Below, piece after piece: positions 18,073-28,105 of a stretch of DNA of 64,000 bases (position 1 is its first letter; each line of letters starts with the position of its first letter). Below the pieces are notes generated by a model, which was given only the letters and a program-made list of their open reading frames with translations, made no database searches and was not told the origin of the DNA. Both the position numbers and the translations under genes were made by a program. Source of the DNA: AWTP1-13 sp963770295 (lineage in GTDB: Bacteria; Pseudomonadota; Alphaproteobacteria; Rhizobiales; Hyphomicrobiaceae); contig CAVYPA010000022.1 of the NCBI GenBank assembly GCA_963770295.1, forward strand, positions 124,001 through 188,000. The letters run 5' to 3'.

Positions 18073-18357
18073 ATGATGCGATCCTCGATCCTTGGCGCCG
18101 CCATCGTTCTTATCGCCATTTCAGGTGCGGCGCTGGCGCAGGAGAAAGGCGGGGCCGCCTCGGACAGCGCCGCAGAGGCACGTGCCAAAGTTCGCGCCGC
18201 CTGCGCCACGGATGCAGAAAAGTTCTGTGCCGGCATCGAACGCGGCAAGGGCGGCGGCATGCGCGCCTGTTTTGCAGCGCACGAGGCCGAGCTGTCAGCC
18301 GAATGCAAGGCGGCGCGCACCGAGCGCGGCGCCCTCCGAGCGAAGGACCGCGGCTGA
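18073..18357 (+). CDS. Small secreted cysteine-rich protein
   Basis: A 94-residue protein. The ATG at 18073 is preceded by GGAG at a proper distance; upstream in-frame ATG codons are less well placed. A signal peptide (residues 1-23, ending ALAQ) is followed by one cysteine-rich unit of pattern C-x(2)-D-x(3)-FC-x(10)-MRAC-x(7)-ELS-x(2)-C. This spacing resembles the cysteine-rich repeats of the Golgi GLG1/FGF-receptor type that also occur in small bacterial secreted proteins. The four cysteines probably form two disulfides in the periplasm. No function is known to me. Confidence 0.7.
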   Translation: MMRSSILGAAIVLIAISGAALAQEKGGAASDSAAEARAKVRAACATDAEKFCAGIERGKGGGMRACFAAHEAELSAECKAARTERGALRAKDRG

Positions 18358-18369
18358 TTCCTTGAAAAC

Positions 18370-18387
18370 GGGGTCGGCCCCCTTTTT
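18370..18387 (+). terminator. Candidate terminator after the cysteine-rich protein
   Basis: GGGG-TCGG-CCCC followed by C and five T residues, 12 bases after the stop codon. The stem is short but GC-only and is followed by a real T-run. Confidence 0.5.
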
Positions 18388-18390
18388 ACA

Positions 18391-18403
18391 GTATTCAGAA
18401 TAC
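18391..18403. promoter_or_regulatory. 13-base palindrome upstream of the efflux operon
   Basis: GTATTC-A-GAATAC is a perfect inverted repeat in the 250-base gap before mdtA. It lies just behind the T-run of the preceding terminator and about 205 bases before the mdtA start. It may be an operator for the efflux operon, but no regulator gene is adjacent. Confidence 0.35.
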
Positions 18404-18607
18404 CTTACCGTCTTTGCTTGGCGTTTCTCAGCACGCCGGACAGGCCACGTTACCGCGCCTTCATACGCCGTTAACCTGCTAGCGCGCCGAATGGCCGTAG
18501 CGGCCACTTTCGACGGTTGGGGTGGGGGTTATGCGTTCATTATTCGGATCCAAGATCCAACCGGGGGCACTCTCCCGCGCTCGTCGATGTGAGGAAAGGA
18601 AGCCTCG

Positions 18608-19942
18608 GTGATCAGGCTGCTCAAACAGGTGTTCGCGCTCGCCATTGTCGGCGTTGTGGCGGCCGCCGTGATCTACCTCACGGCCGCGCCCACCGAGCAG
18701 AAGCAGGGCGGCAACCGGCGGGCGGGGCGGTTCGCCGGGGATGGCCCGGTGCCGGTCCTGGTGGCCCCTGCCCGCGTCGCCGACGTGCCCGTGTATTTCT
18801 ACGGCGTCGGTACCGCCAAGGCCCGCAATACCGTGACCGTGCGCCCGCAGGTCGACGGGCGCATCCTCAGCCTCAACTTCAAAGAAGGCCAGGACGTCAA
18901 ACGCGGCGACGTGCTCGCCAAGATCGATCCCGCCACCTACCAGGCGCAGCTCGATCAGGCGGCCGCCAAGAAGGTGCTCGACGAGGTGCAGCTCGCCAAT
19001 GCCCAGCGGGACCTAGAGCGCTACAATAGCTTAACGGCACTCTCGGTGGCGCCAAAGACCATCGATACCCAGCGCGCGCTCGTAGGTCAGCTCACGGCTC
19101 AGCTCAAGGCTGATGATGCCGCCATCGCCAATGCCAAGGCCATCCTCGACTATACCAACATCGTGGCGCCGATCGACGGCCGCACCGGTATCCGCCTGGT
19201 CGATGAGGGCAATCTGGTGCGCGCTGCGGACGCCGGTATTGTCGTCATCACCGAGGTCAGGCCGATCTCGGTTCTTTTCACGCTGCCGCAGCAGCAGCTC
19301 AAAGACATCAATGCGGCGCTCGCCGCCGGGGCCGTTGCGGTCGAGGCGCTGGAGTCCGACGGCAAGACCCTCCTCGATCACGGCAACCTGCAGGTCGTTG
19401 ACAATCAGGTCGACCAGACCACCGGCACCGTGCGTATGAAGGCGGATTTTCCGAATGCCAACTTGCAGCTCTGGCCCGGCCAGTTCGTCAATGCCCGAGT
19501 GCTTGTCAATACCATGAGCCAGGTGGTGGTGATCCCGACGCCCGCCGTACAGCGCGGGCCTAACGGCACCTTTGCCTACGTTGTCCAAGACGATGACCGC
19601 GTGGCTCTGCGTCCCATTACGCTGGCACTGCAAAACGAGAAGGAGGCCGTGGTCGCGAAAGGCATCAGCGCGGCCGAGCGCATCGTCACAACCGGCTTTG
19701 TGCGCCTGAAGGATGGCAGCCGGGTTACGGTCAGCGAGCCCGAGGTCCAGCCGGGCGCGCCCAATGGCACGGCGCCGAATGCCACCATCAGTAGTGCGAT
19801 TTCTGCGGCGCCGGAGGCGGCCGCCGAAAGGCCTCGCGAACATGGCAAAGGTCGGCGCAAACGGGAAAATGCGGCCGAGGCGGGCGGCGCGAAGGCGCGC
19901 GACGCCGACACGCGCAAATCCGAAGGAAACACCACGCAATGA
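18608..19942 (+). CDS. mdtA: RND efflux periplasmic adaptor (MdtA-like)
   Basis: A 444-residue membrane-fusion protein. After an N-terminal anchor (hydrophobic residues 5-25) come the barrel-sandwich half GRILSLNFKEGQDVKRGDVLAKID, a coiled-coil hairpin, the second lipoyl half (IVAPIDGRTGIRLVDEGNLV), and the beta-barrel and membrane-proximal domains. The C-terminal 80 residues are Ala/Pro/Arg-rich and low complexity. The start is GTG 18608 behind AGGAAAGGA. The stop overlaps the mdtB start by four bases (ATGA). It should link the RND pumps to an outer-membrane channel that is not encoded nearby. Confidence 0.92.
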   Translation: MIRLLKQVFALAIVGVVAAAVIYLTAAPTEQKQGGNRRAGRFAGDGPVPVLVAPARVADVPVYFYGVGTAKARNTVTVRPQVDGRILSLNFKEGQDVKRGDVLAKIDPATYQAQLDQAAAKKVLDEVQLANAQRDLERYNSLTALSVAPKTIDTQRALVGQLTAQLKADDAAIANAKAILDYTNIVAPIDGRTGIRLVDEGNLVRAADAGIVVITEVRPISVLFTLPQQQLKDINAALAAGAVAVEALESDGKTLLDHGNLQVVDNQVDQTTGTVRMKADFPNANLQLWPGQFVNARVLVNTMSQVVVIPTPAVQRGPNGTFAYVVQDDDRVALRPITLALQNEKEAVVAKGISAAERIVTTGFVRLKDGSRVTVSEPEVQPGAPNGTAPNATISSAISAAPEAAAERPREHGKGRRKRENAAEAGGAKARDADTRKSEGNTTQ

Positions 19943-22900
19943 GCGTTTCCTCGCCCTTCATCCTAAGACCTATCGCCACGACGCTATTGGGCTTCGCCGT
20001 CGCGCTGGCAGGGGTGCTCGGCTATTGGTGGCTGCCGGTATCCTCCCTGCCGCAAGTTGATTTTCCGACCATCCAAATCACCACGCAGCTGCCCGGTGCC
20101 AATCCAGAGACCACGGCCAACCTGGTCACCGCCCCGCTCGAGCGACCGCTCGGACAGATCCCGGCGCTGACGCGCATGACGTCCTCATCGTCCTACGGCA
20201 TCAGCCAGATCACCCTACAATTCGACCTCACGCGGGATATCGACGCGGCCGCCCAGGATGTGCAATCCGCCATCAACGCCGCGGGCTCGACGCTGCCCCG
20301 CACGCTGCCCTACCCGCCGACCTATGCCAAGGTGAACCCCGCCGATGCGCCGATCGTCACGCTGGCCCTGACATCGTCCAGCATTTCCCTGCGCCAGCTG
20401 TCCGATCTGGCCGACACCTTGATGGCCCAGCGGCTGAGTTCCATCGCCGGCGTGGGCCACGTGGCCGTCGAGGGCGGCATTCGGCCGGCGGTGCGCATCC
20501 AGGCGGACCTGGCGCGGCTTGCTGCCTATGGCCTCAGCATGTCGGACCTGCGGGCGGCAATCGTCGCGGCCAACGTTTCGGGCCCGAAAGGCTCCCTCGA
20601 CGGCCCGCACCAGTCCTACACCATTGCCGCCAACGATCAGATCAGCAATGCCGAGGCTTATCAGGCGGTTATCGTCGCCTATCGCAACAATGCGCCTGTC
20701 CTCCTCAAGGATGTGGCCGAGGTCATAGATAGCCTGGAGAACGCCAAGGTCGGCGGCTGGTATGGCGATGTTCCAGCCGTCGTCATCGATGTGCACCGCC
20801 AGCCCGGTGCCAACGTGATCGAGACGGTGCAGCGCATCAAGCGTGAGCTGCCGCGCCTGCAACGCGCCATTCCGAGCGACGCCAAGCTGACCCTGGTACA
20901 CGACCGCACCGGCACCATCCGCGCTTCCGTACGCGATGTGCAGTTCACGCTGATATTGAGCGTAGCCCTGGTGGTGCTCGTGGTACTGCTGTTTCTGCGC
21001 ACCATTCGGGCGACCATCATCGCCGGCGTGGCTCTGCCCGTGTCGCTGGTTGCCACCTTTGGCGTTATGTGGTTCTGCGGCTTCAGCCTCGACAACCTCT
21101 CCCTCATGGCCCTGACGATTGGTACCGGCTTTGTTGTCGACGATGCTATCGTCATGATCGAGAACATCGTGCGTCACATGGAGGCCGGCGAGCGGCCGAT
21201 CGAAGCTGCCCTCAACGGCGCGCGTGAGATCGGCTTCACCGTCATCTCCCTCACGCTCTCGCTGATTGCCGTCTTCATACCTTTGTTGTTCATGACCGGC
21301 CTGGTCGGCCGCATGTTTCGTGAATTTGCGCTGACCCTAACCATCGCCGTGGTTATTTCGGCGGTGGTGTCGCTGACCTTGACCCCTATGATGTGTTCGC
21401 GGCTGCTGCGCCACCGGACCGGTGAAGGCGGAGCACGCCTGTCGCGCATCTTCAATGCGGCCGTCGACGTGGTGATCGAGGGTTATCGGCTCAGCCTCGA
21501 ATGGGTGCTGCGGCATGAGCGGGCAACGCTTCTGACCACGCTCGCCACGGTAGTCCTCACCGTCGCCCTCTATGTCATCGTGCCCAAAGGTTTTCTGCCT
21601 CTGCAGGATACGGGCGCCATCACGGCGGTGATGGAGGCTGGCCCGGAAGTTTCGTTTGCTGAGATGGAGCGGCTGCAGGCGAAGGCTGCCGGCGTCATCG
21701 GTGGCGATCCGGATGTCGCAAGCATCATCTCGCTGGTCGGTGTCAGCAACATCAATCCTACGCCCAACTCCGGTCAATTGAAGATCACGCTCAAGCCACG
21801 CCAGGTACGCACGGCGAGCATCGCTGCGATCCTTGAGCGCCTGCAACATGCCGCCGACAGCATTCCCGGTATCACCGTGTATTTCCAGCCGGTGCAGGAT
21901 ATCCAGATCAGCACCATCATCAGCCGCGCGCAGTATCAGTACACGCTAGTCGGCAGCGACGAGAACGACGTGCGTACCTGGTCGGCGCGCCTGCTCGAGA
22001 GGATGCGTGAGGCACCCGAGCTGCGTGAGGTGGTCTCGGAAGCGCAAGACGGCGGTTTGCGGGCGATGGTGCGCGTCGACCGCGACATGGCCAGTCGGCT
22101 CGGCATTTCCATGCAAGCGGTCAATGACGCGCTCAACGACGCCTTCGGCCAGCGGCAAATCTCCACCATTTATGCCCAGGCGAACCAATATCGCGTGGTG
22201 CTGGAGGCCATGCCGCAGTACCAGAGCGATCCCAGTGCGCTGGCGCGGCTGTATGTGCCGGGCAGCGGCGGCGCCCAGGTACCATTGAGTGCCGTCGCCA
22301 AGGTCGAACGCAGGACAGCACCGCTCGCCGTCTTTCACCAGGACCAATTTCCGTCTGTCACCATGAGCTTCAATCTCGCGCACGGCGCCTCGCTCAGCGA
22401 TGCGGTGTCCGCCATCGGCAAGGCGCAGCAAGACATAGGCATGCCCTCTTCCGTGGTGGGTAACTACTCCGGCGATGCCGACGAGTTCACGCGTTCACTT
22501 GCCGGACAGCCCTGGCTGATCCTGGCGGCCATCATCACGATCTACATCGTGCTCGGTGTTCTGTATGAAAGCTTCGTTCACCCCTTTACGATCCTCACCA
22601 CGCTGCCGTCGGCCGGCATCGGCGCCGTGCTTGCCCTGATGCTGTGCGGACTCGATCTGTCACTGGTGGCGCTGATCGGCATCGTGCTGTTGATGGGCAT
22701 CGTGAAAAAGAACGCGATCATGATGATCGACTTCGCGCTGGAAGCGGAACGCACGCAAAACCTCAAGCCCCGCGAGGCCATCGTGCAGGCCTCGCTGTTG
22801 CGGTTCCGACCGATTATGATGACGACGCTCGCTGCCCTGTTCGGTGCGCTACCCCTGGCGCTCGAGAGCGGTACAGGCTCGGAGCTGCGAAATCCGCTGG

Positions 22901-23055
22901 GCATCACCATTATCGGCGGCCTGTTGCTCAGTCAGCTGCTGACGCTCTATACGACGCCCGTGATCTATCTCGCCATGGAGCGCGTACGGGCACGGCTGGC
23001 GCCGAGCCCCCAGCCCTACCCATCGGCAGGTGCCGCTGGGCAAGCCGCGGAGTAG
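19939..23055 (+). CDS. mdtB: RND multidrug efflux permease (MdtB-like)
   Basis: A 1038-residue inner-membrane RND transporter with twelve helices and two large periplasmic loops. It uses the proton gradient to export drugs or bile-salt-like amphiphiles. The N-terminus (SPFILRPIATTLLGFAV) and the paired aspartates in helix 4 (TGFVVDDAIVMIEN) are typical, and helix 10 carries GIVKKNAIMMIDFAL with the proton-relay Lys. In MdtBC-type systems two different RND proteins form a heterotrimer; the neighbouring mdtC supports that. The frame is intact throughout. Confidence 0.94.
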   Translation: MSVSSPFILRPIATTLLGFAVALAGVLGYWWLPVSSLPQVDFPTIQITTQLPGANPETTANLVTAPLERPLGQIPALTRMTSSSSYGISQITLQFDLTRDIDAAAQDVQSAINAAGSTLPRTLPYPPTYAKVNPADAPIVTLALTSSSISLRQLSDLADTLMAQRLSSIAGVGHVAVEGGIRPAVRIQADLARLAAYGLSMSDLRAAIVAANVSGPKGSLDGPHQSYTIAANDQISNAEAYQAVIVAYRNNAPVLLKDVAEVIDSLENAKVGGWYGDVPAVVIDVHRQPGANVIETVQRIKRELPRLQRAIPSDAKLTLVHDRTGTIRASVRDVQFTLILSVALVVLVVLLFLRTIRATIIAGVALPVSLVATFGVMWFCGFSLDNLSLMALTIGTGFVVDDAIVMIENIVRHMEAGERPIEAALNGAREIGFTVISLTLSLIAVFIPLLFMTGLVGRMFREFALTLTIAVVISAVVSLTLTPMMCSRLLRHRTGEGGARLSRIFNAAVDVVIEGYRLSLEWVLRHERATLLTTLATVVLTVALYVIVPKGFLPLQDTGAITAVMEAGPEVSFAEMERLQAKAAGVIGGDPDVASIISLVGVSNINPTPNSGQLKITLKPRQVRTASIAAILERLQHAADSIPGITVYFQPVQDIQISTIISRAQYQYTLVGSDENDVRTWSARLLERMREAPELREVVSEAQDGGLRAMVRVDRDMASRLGISMQAVNDALNDAFGQRQISTIYAQANQYRVVLEAMPQYQSDPSALARLYVPGSGGAQVPLSAVAKVERRTAPLAVFHQDQFPSVTMSFNLAHGASLSDAVSAIGKAQQDIGMPSSVVGNYSGDADEFTRSLAGQPWLILAAIITIYIVLGVLYESFVHPFTILTTLPSAGIGAVLALMLCGLDLSLVALIGIVLLMGIVKKNAIMMIDFALEAERTQNLKPREAIVQASLLRFRPIMMTTLAALFGALPLALESGTGSELRNPLGITIIGGLLLSQLLTLYTTPVIYLAMERVRARLAPSPQPYPSAGAAGQAAE

Positions 23056-23061
23056 GCGCCG

Positions 23062-26000
23062 ATGAATTTCTCGCGGCCCTCCATCGAGCGGCCGATTGGC
23101 ACTTCGCTGCTCGCCTTCGGCCTCCTGCTCTTGGGTATTGTCGCCTATCGCTTTTTGCCCGTCGCCAGCTTGCCGACGGTCGAATTCCCGACCATCAACG
23201 TCACGGCGCAGCTGCCGGGCGCCGATCCGGAGATTATGGCGGCGACGGTTGCCGCTCCCCTCGAGCGGCATTTGGGCGAGATCGCCGGGCTCAACGAAAT
23301 GACGTCGGTGAGCTCGCTGGGCTCTACCCGCATCAGCATGCAGTTCGACCTCGGGCGTAGCATCGAAGGCGCCGCGCAGGACGTGCAGGCTGCCATCAAT
23401 GCCGCGGCTAGCGACCTGCCTGCCGACATGCCGTCGTTGCCACGCTACCGCAAATCCAATCCGGCGGCCGCTCCCATTCTCATCCTGGCGCTTACGTCGC
23501 AATCTATTCCAGCAAGCGACTTGTACGATGCCGCCGACACCGTGATCGCGCAGCGGATCTCGCAAGTGGACGGGGTGGCCGAGGTGCAGGTCGCCGGTGC
23601 CGAGCAGCCCGCTATCCGTATTCGTGTCGAGCCCGGCCGACTGGCGGCCATGGGGGTGAGCATCGAGGATGTGCGCACCGCCATCACCAATGCCAACGCC
23701 ATTGCCCCGCTCGGCATCATTGACGGGGAACAGCGGGCCATTGCTCTGGAGACCAACGCGCAGTTGCGCAAGGTCGACGATTACAAGGACATCATCATCA
23801 AGGTGGTGAACGGCACCGCGGTGAGGCTCGCGTCCGTGGCGAGCATCGAGCAAGGTACGCGCAACGCGCGTTCCGCCGCGCGGTTCAATCACCAACCCGC
23901 GGTACTTTTGACCATCGTCAAGAGTGCCGACGCCAACGTCCTCGATACGGTCGATCGCATCCAGGAGATCCTACCCGACATCAAGCGCTGGATCCCGGCC
24001 GGCATCGACATTTCGGTATTGTCCGACCGCACAACGACGCTGCGTGCCAGCGTGCACGACATGCAGCTCACGTTGGGTCTATCGATCGTATTGGTCATGC
24101 TGGTGGTTTACATTTTCCTGCGGCGGCCGACGCCCACCATCGCCGCCGGCGTTACCGTGCCGCTGTCGTTGGCGGGCACCTGCGCCGCCATGTGGTGCGC
24201 CGGCTTCTCGATCAACAATTTGACGCTGATGGCTCTGGCCGTTTCCGTCGGCTTTGTAGTCGATGATGCCATTGTCATGATCGAGAATATGTACCGCAAG
24301 CTCGAAGCGGGCTTGCATCCGCGTCGGGCCGCGCTCGAAGGCACGCGGCAAATCGGCTTCACCGTTATCTCCATCAGCGTATCGCTGGTCGCCGCCTTCA
24401 TCCCACTGCTGTTCATGGAAGGTGTGGTCGGTCGGCTGCTCCGAGAGTTCTCGGTGACGCTCGCGTTCGCCGTCGCGGTCTCGACGATCGTGTCGCTGAC
24501 GGTGACGCCCATGATCTGCGCGCATTTCGTCAAGTCGGTGCCGAGTGCCAATGCCACACGGCTCGATCGCGTCGTTGAAGCCCTGTTCGGCTGGATGGTG
24601 CGTGGCTACATGCGCACGCTTGCCGTGGCACTACGCCATCCGGGGATCATGCTGCTGGTCACGCTGCTGACCGTGGCCCTGACGGTCAATCTCTACGTGA
24701 AGACCCCCAAGGGCTACTTCCCGCAGGATGACACGGGATTGATCTTCGGTTCCACGCGGGCATCACCGGACATTTCTTTCGAAGCCATGAACAAGTTGCA
24801 GACGGAGGCGTTGGAACGCATCTTGGCCGATGCGGCGGTGGCCAACGTCGGCTCCTCGGTCGGCGCCTCCGGCTTTAATGCCTCCGTCAATCAAGGACGC
24901 ATGTTCATTGCCTTGAAACCACTCGATGAGCGCGATGGCATGACGACCGCACGGGTCGTCGAACGCCTGCGGCGTTCGTTGAGCCGGATCGGCGGCATCA
25001 GTGTCTACCTGTCGCCGGCGCGCGACATCCGCACCGGCGCCCGCCAAAGCAACTCCGACTACCAATTCACGCTGTGGAGCACCGATATTGGCGAGCTCTA
25101 TTCCTGGTTGCCGAAGGTGGTCGATCGCGTCAAACAGGTGCCCGGCATCACCGATGTCAGTACCGATCGCGAGCAGGGTGGTTTGCAAGCCAGCATCACG
25201 ATCGACCGGCAGACGGCGTCGCGATTGGGTGTGCGCGTGGAGGACATCTCCAATGCGCTAGCCAATGCCTTCTCCCAGCGCCAGATCTCCACCATCTATA
25301 CCCAACGCAACCAGTACCGCGTGATCCTCGAAGTCGAACCCCGCTATCAGAAGGACCCCGCGGATTTCGCCCACATTTTCGTGCCGGGCGGCAACGCCGC
25401 CCAGGTTCCCCTCACCAGCGTTATTCGCACCGAGAAATCGCTGGCGCCTCTGGTCGTGAACCATCAAGGGCCGTTTCCGGCATTCACCATCAGCTACGGT
25501 CTGCGCCCGGACATGTCGCTCGATGAGGCCACGCAGGCCATCCGCGCCGCCGTAGCCGAACTGCACTTGCCCGACTTGATTCGCGCCGACTCCGCTGGTG
25601 ACGCCAAGGCGTTCGCGCAGCAGGCCAATTCGCAAGTCCTGCTCATTGTGGCGGCGCTATTGGCAGTCTACATCGTGCTGGGCGTACTCTATGAGAGCCT
25701 CGCCCACCCGCTAACCATTATCTCGACCCTGCCGTCGGCTGGTCTCGGCGCTTTGATCGCCCTTCGACTTGCGGACATGGAACTCACCGTGATCGCCTTT
25801 ATCGGCATCATTCTATTAATCGGCATCGTCAAGAAAAACGGCATCATGCTCGTGGATTTCGCCCTCGAGCAGGAACGCCGGCACAGTCTCGAGCCGCGGC
25901 GGGCCATCTTGGAAGCCGCGCGCGAGCGCTTTCGGCCGATCCTGATGACGACCTTTGCCGCCCTGCTCGGGGCGGTACCGCTGGCAATCGCCATCGGCCC

Positions 26001-26181
26001 CGGCTCCGAATTACGCCGTCCGTTGGGTGTGGCCATCATCGGCGGGCTCTTGGTCTCGCAGGTGCTCACCCTTTACACCACGCCGATCATCTACCTCTTG
26101 CTCGACAAGCTGCATCGGCGCCTCGAGACCGACGCGCGCAGCGGCGAGGCACCGCCGGCGAAGGAGGCTGCCCGCTCCTGA
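23062..26181 (+). CDS. mdtC: RND multidrug efflux permease (MdtC-like)
   Basis: A 1039-residue RND permease, paralogous to the gene six bases upstream. It has the same helix-4 Asp pair (VGFVVDDAIVMIENMYRK) and the helix-10 GIVKKNGIMLVDFALEQ segment. Together with the adaptor and MdtB-like protein it makes a three-gene operon of MdtABC type. Specificity cannot be read from the sequence. No TolC-like gene is in the window. It is convergent with the mutase gene, with a 36-base gap. Confidence 0.94.
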   Translation: MNFSRPSIERPIGTSLLAFGLLLLGIVAYRFLPVASLPTVEFPTINVTAQLPGADPEIMAATVAAPLERHLGEIAGLNEMTSVSSLGSTRISMQFDLGRSIEGAAQDVQAAINAAASDLPADMPSLPRYRKSNPAAAPILILALTSQSIPASDLYDAADTVIAQRISQVDGVAEVQVAGAEQPAIRIRVEPGRLAAMGVSIEDVRTAITNANAIAPLGIIDGEQRAIALETNAQLRKVDDYKDIIIKVVNGTAVRLASVASIEQGTRNARSAARFNHQPAVLLTIVKSADANVLDTVDRIQEILPDIKRWIPAGIDISVLSDRTTTLRASVHDMQLTLGLSIVLVMLVVYIFLRRPTPTIAAGVTVPLSLAGTCAAMWCAGFSINNLTLMALAVSVGFVVDDAIVMIENMYRKLEAGLHPRRAALEGTRQIGFTVISISVSLVAAFIPLLFMEGVVGRLLREFSVTLAFAVAVSTIVSLTVTPMICAHFVKSVPSANATRLDRVVEALFGWMVRGYMRTLAVALRHPGIMLLVTLLTVALTVNLYVKTPKGYFPQDDTGLIFGSTRASPDISFEAMNKLQTEALERILADAAVANVGSSVGASGFNASVNQGRMFIALKPLDERDGMTTARVVERLRRSLSRIGGISVYLSPARDIRTGARQSNSDYQFTLWSTDIGELYSWLPKVVDRVKQVPGITDVSTDREQGGLQASITIDRQTASRLGVRVEDISNALANAFSQRQISTIYTQRNQYRVILEVEPRYQKDPADFAHIFVPGGNAAQVPLTSVIRTEKSLAPLVVNHQGPFPAFTISYGLRPDMSLDEATQAIRAAVAELHLPDLIRADSAGDAKAFAQQANSQVLLIVAALLAVYIVLGVLYESLAHPLTIISTLPSAGLGALIALRLADMELTVIAFIGIILLIGIVKKNGIMLVDFALEQERRHSLEPRRAILEAARERFRPILMTTFAALLGAVPLAIAIGPGSELRRPLGVAIIGGLLVSQVLTLYTTPIIYLLLDKLHRRLETDARSGEAPPAKEAARS

Positions 26182-26217
26182 GCCTGGCTTGCCTCTTTGC
26201 CGGGTGCCGCCCGGACT

Positions 26218-27909
26218 TCAAGCGACGATCAGTGGGTTGCCAAAGCCATAAACCTCGCGCAGCTTGGCGCAGATTTCGCCGTGCGTCAGGCCGGCGCAGG
26301 CGCCATCGACCACCGCCTCGAAGACGTTGGCATCGCGACTTGCCGCGGCGCGTCCGAGCTCGGTTAGAGCCCGCGCGACACTATCTCTGCCGCGCGCCGC
26401 CTTGAAGCGCTTCAGGCGCTTCAGCTGCGCCTCGACCTTGCGTTTTGGCGGCGGCTTCAAGGCATCGCGCTTGGACTCCGCCACCTCCGGCACGCGGTAT
26501 TTGTTGACACCGACGATGGTCTGCTCGCCGCTATCCACCTTCTCTTGGAAGGCCAGCGCCGAGTCGCCGCAAATGCGCTGCACTAGGCCCGCCTCCACCG
26601 CCGCATACATGCCACCGGCCGCGTCGATGCGTTCGATCACCGCTAGGATCTTGGCTTCCATTTGATCGGTGAGCGCCTCCACATAGTAAGACCCCCCCAA
26701 CGGATCGATGACCTCGGTCAGATGTGCTTCCTCCTTGAGGATGTTCTGTGTCGAGATCGCAATGCGCGCGGCGGCTTCGGTCGGCACCGACAAGACCTCG
26801 TCATGGGCATCGGTATGCAGCGATTGCAGACCGCCAAAGATGCCCGCCATCGCCTGCACCGTGACCCGACCGATATTATTGAGCGGCTGCTCGCGCGTCA
26901 GGTCAACGCCGGAGGTTTGGCCGTGAAATTTGAAGCGCCAGGACCTCGGGTCCACGGCGCCGAAACGGTCGCGCGTCAGCCGCGCCCAGACGCGGCGGCC
27001 GGCCCTGAACTTGGCGACCTCCTCGAAGAAGCTGATCGAGATGTCGAAGAAGAACGTGAAGCGCGGCAGCACCTGATCGGGATCCCAGCCGCGCGCCAGG
27101 CAGTCACTGGCGTATTGAATGGCGGAGGCGAGCGTCAATCCCATCGACTCGGCGGGGGTGGCGCCGGCCTGCTGCATGTGCTGGCCGACGATCGAGATCG
27201 GGTTCCATTGCGGCAACCGGCGTCGGGCAAAGGCGATGTGATCGAGCAGCACCCGGCGCGCGCCGGGCAGCGCCAAGCGGAAGAACATGTGATTGGCGAC
27301 GAAATGCGACAGATAATCGGACTGGTTGGATGTGCCGGAGATGCGCTCCCAGGCGATGCCGCGGCGCTTGGCGACGGCCAGCTCGAGGGCCAGGAGCGTG
27401 AACGGTGAGGGATCGTTGAGCGCGGTCGAGATCTCGCCGATGGGGATGCCGTCGAGGCAAATTTCCATGTCTTCGACCGTATTGACGATGGCGCCGCAGG
27501 TGCCCAGGATTTCCGGCGGCACGGCATCGGCATCATAGCCGCGATAGACCGAGTTGCAGGGAATGAGCGAGACCGCACTGCCGCCGTGCGCCAAGATGGT
27601 CTTGAGGCGCGCGTTGTAGTCCTCCGGGACGCCGAGGCCGATCAGTTGACGTTGGGTCCAGGTACGGCCGCGGTGCATGGAAGCGTAAATGCCGCGGGTC
27701 ATGGGGAATTGGCCGGGGAAGCCCAGATCGTCCATGTAGTTGAGCGCCGCGGCATCCTCGGGGGTGTAGATCGGCGCAATTTCCACACCCGATCGGTTGC
27801 TCGGATTGGCCTTGCCGCCGGGCCCGCTCTGCAGGTCGGCGCGCCATTGCGCGCGCGCTTTTTCGAATTGAGAAAGCGGCAGCGCAACCGCCTTGTTACG
27901 CTTTGCCAT
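26218..27909 (-). CDS. Coenzyme B12-dependent acyl-CoA mutase, large subunit, divergent substrate pocket
   Basis: A 563-residue protein matching the TIM-barrel catalytic domain of methylmalonyl-CoA mutase (MCM) relatives; the B12 domain is encoded separately just upstream. Conserved MCM-family features are RGIYASMHRGRTWTQRQ, PISIVGQHMQQAG with the essential His at 244, FHGQTSG, and GGLQSLHTDAHDE. Aligned with MCM from memory, Tyr89 is Leu89, Tyr243 is Gln243, and the carboxylate-binding Arg207 is Asn206. These changes argue against methylmalonyl-CoA and for a substrate lacking a free carboxylate, as in isobutyryl-CoA and 2-hydroxyisobutyryl-CoA mutases. The start at 27909 has GGGAGGACAAGCA upstream; the upstream extension to 28113 is rejected. 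Confidence 0.88.
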   Translation of the reverse strand: MAKRNKAVALPLSQFEKARAQWRADLQSGPGGKANPSNRSGVEIAPIYTPEDAAALNYMDDLGFPGQFPMTRGIYASMHRGRTWTQRQLIGLGVPEDYNARLKTILAHGGSAVSLIPCNSVYRGYDADAVPPEILGTCGAIVNTVEDMEICLDGIPIGEISTALNDPSPFTLLALELAVAKRRGIAWERISGTSNQSDYLSHFVANHMFFRLALPGARRVLLDHIAFARRRLPQWNPISIVGQHMQQAGATPAESMGLTLASAIQYASDCLARGWDPDQVLPRFTFFFDISISFFEEVAKFRAGRRVWARLTRDRFGAVDPRSWRFKFHGQTSGVDLTREQPLNNIGRVTVQAMAGIFGGLQSLHTDAHDEVLSVPTEAAARIAISTQNILKEEAHLTEVIDPLGGSYYVEALTDQMEAKILAVIERIDAAGGMYAAVEAGLVQRICGDSALAFQEKVDSGEQTIVGVNKYRVPEVAESKRDALKPPPKRKVEAQLKRLKRFKAARGRDSVARALTELGRAAASRDANVFEAVVDGACAGLTHGEICAKLREVYGFGNPLIVA

Positions 27910-28105
27910 TGCTTGTCCTCCCACCGGGCGTTTTCTCCTCGCGGCGGCTGTTGCTAGAATTTTTCGCCATGTTTTAGCACTACGCCGCGCCTGGCAACCC
28001 CAGCGCAGCGCGAGCGCGCTGCTGCCGCCAGCCCCCCGTGTCGCTCCTTGAGCCCGCCGACCGGTTCCGCCGCGCCCGCCGCCGCGCACTTGGCCAACGC
28101 GAGCC

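Noticed and set aside
18517..19029. A plus-strand frame overlapping the start of mdtA
   Set aside because: It is the out-of-frame reading of the adaptor gene, Arg/Gly-rich, without similarity to any family.
20215..21177. A 320-codon minus-strand frame inside mdtB
   Set aside because: His/Asp/Gly-rich antisense translation without motifs; the plus-strand RND gene explains the region.
26182..26217. CCGGG-TGCCG-CCCGG hairpin between mdtC and the mutase as a terminator
   Set aside because: The stem is only five base pairs and no T-tract follows on either strand.
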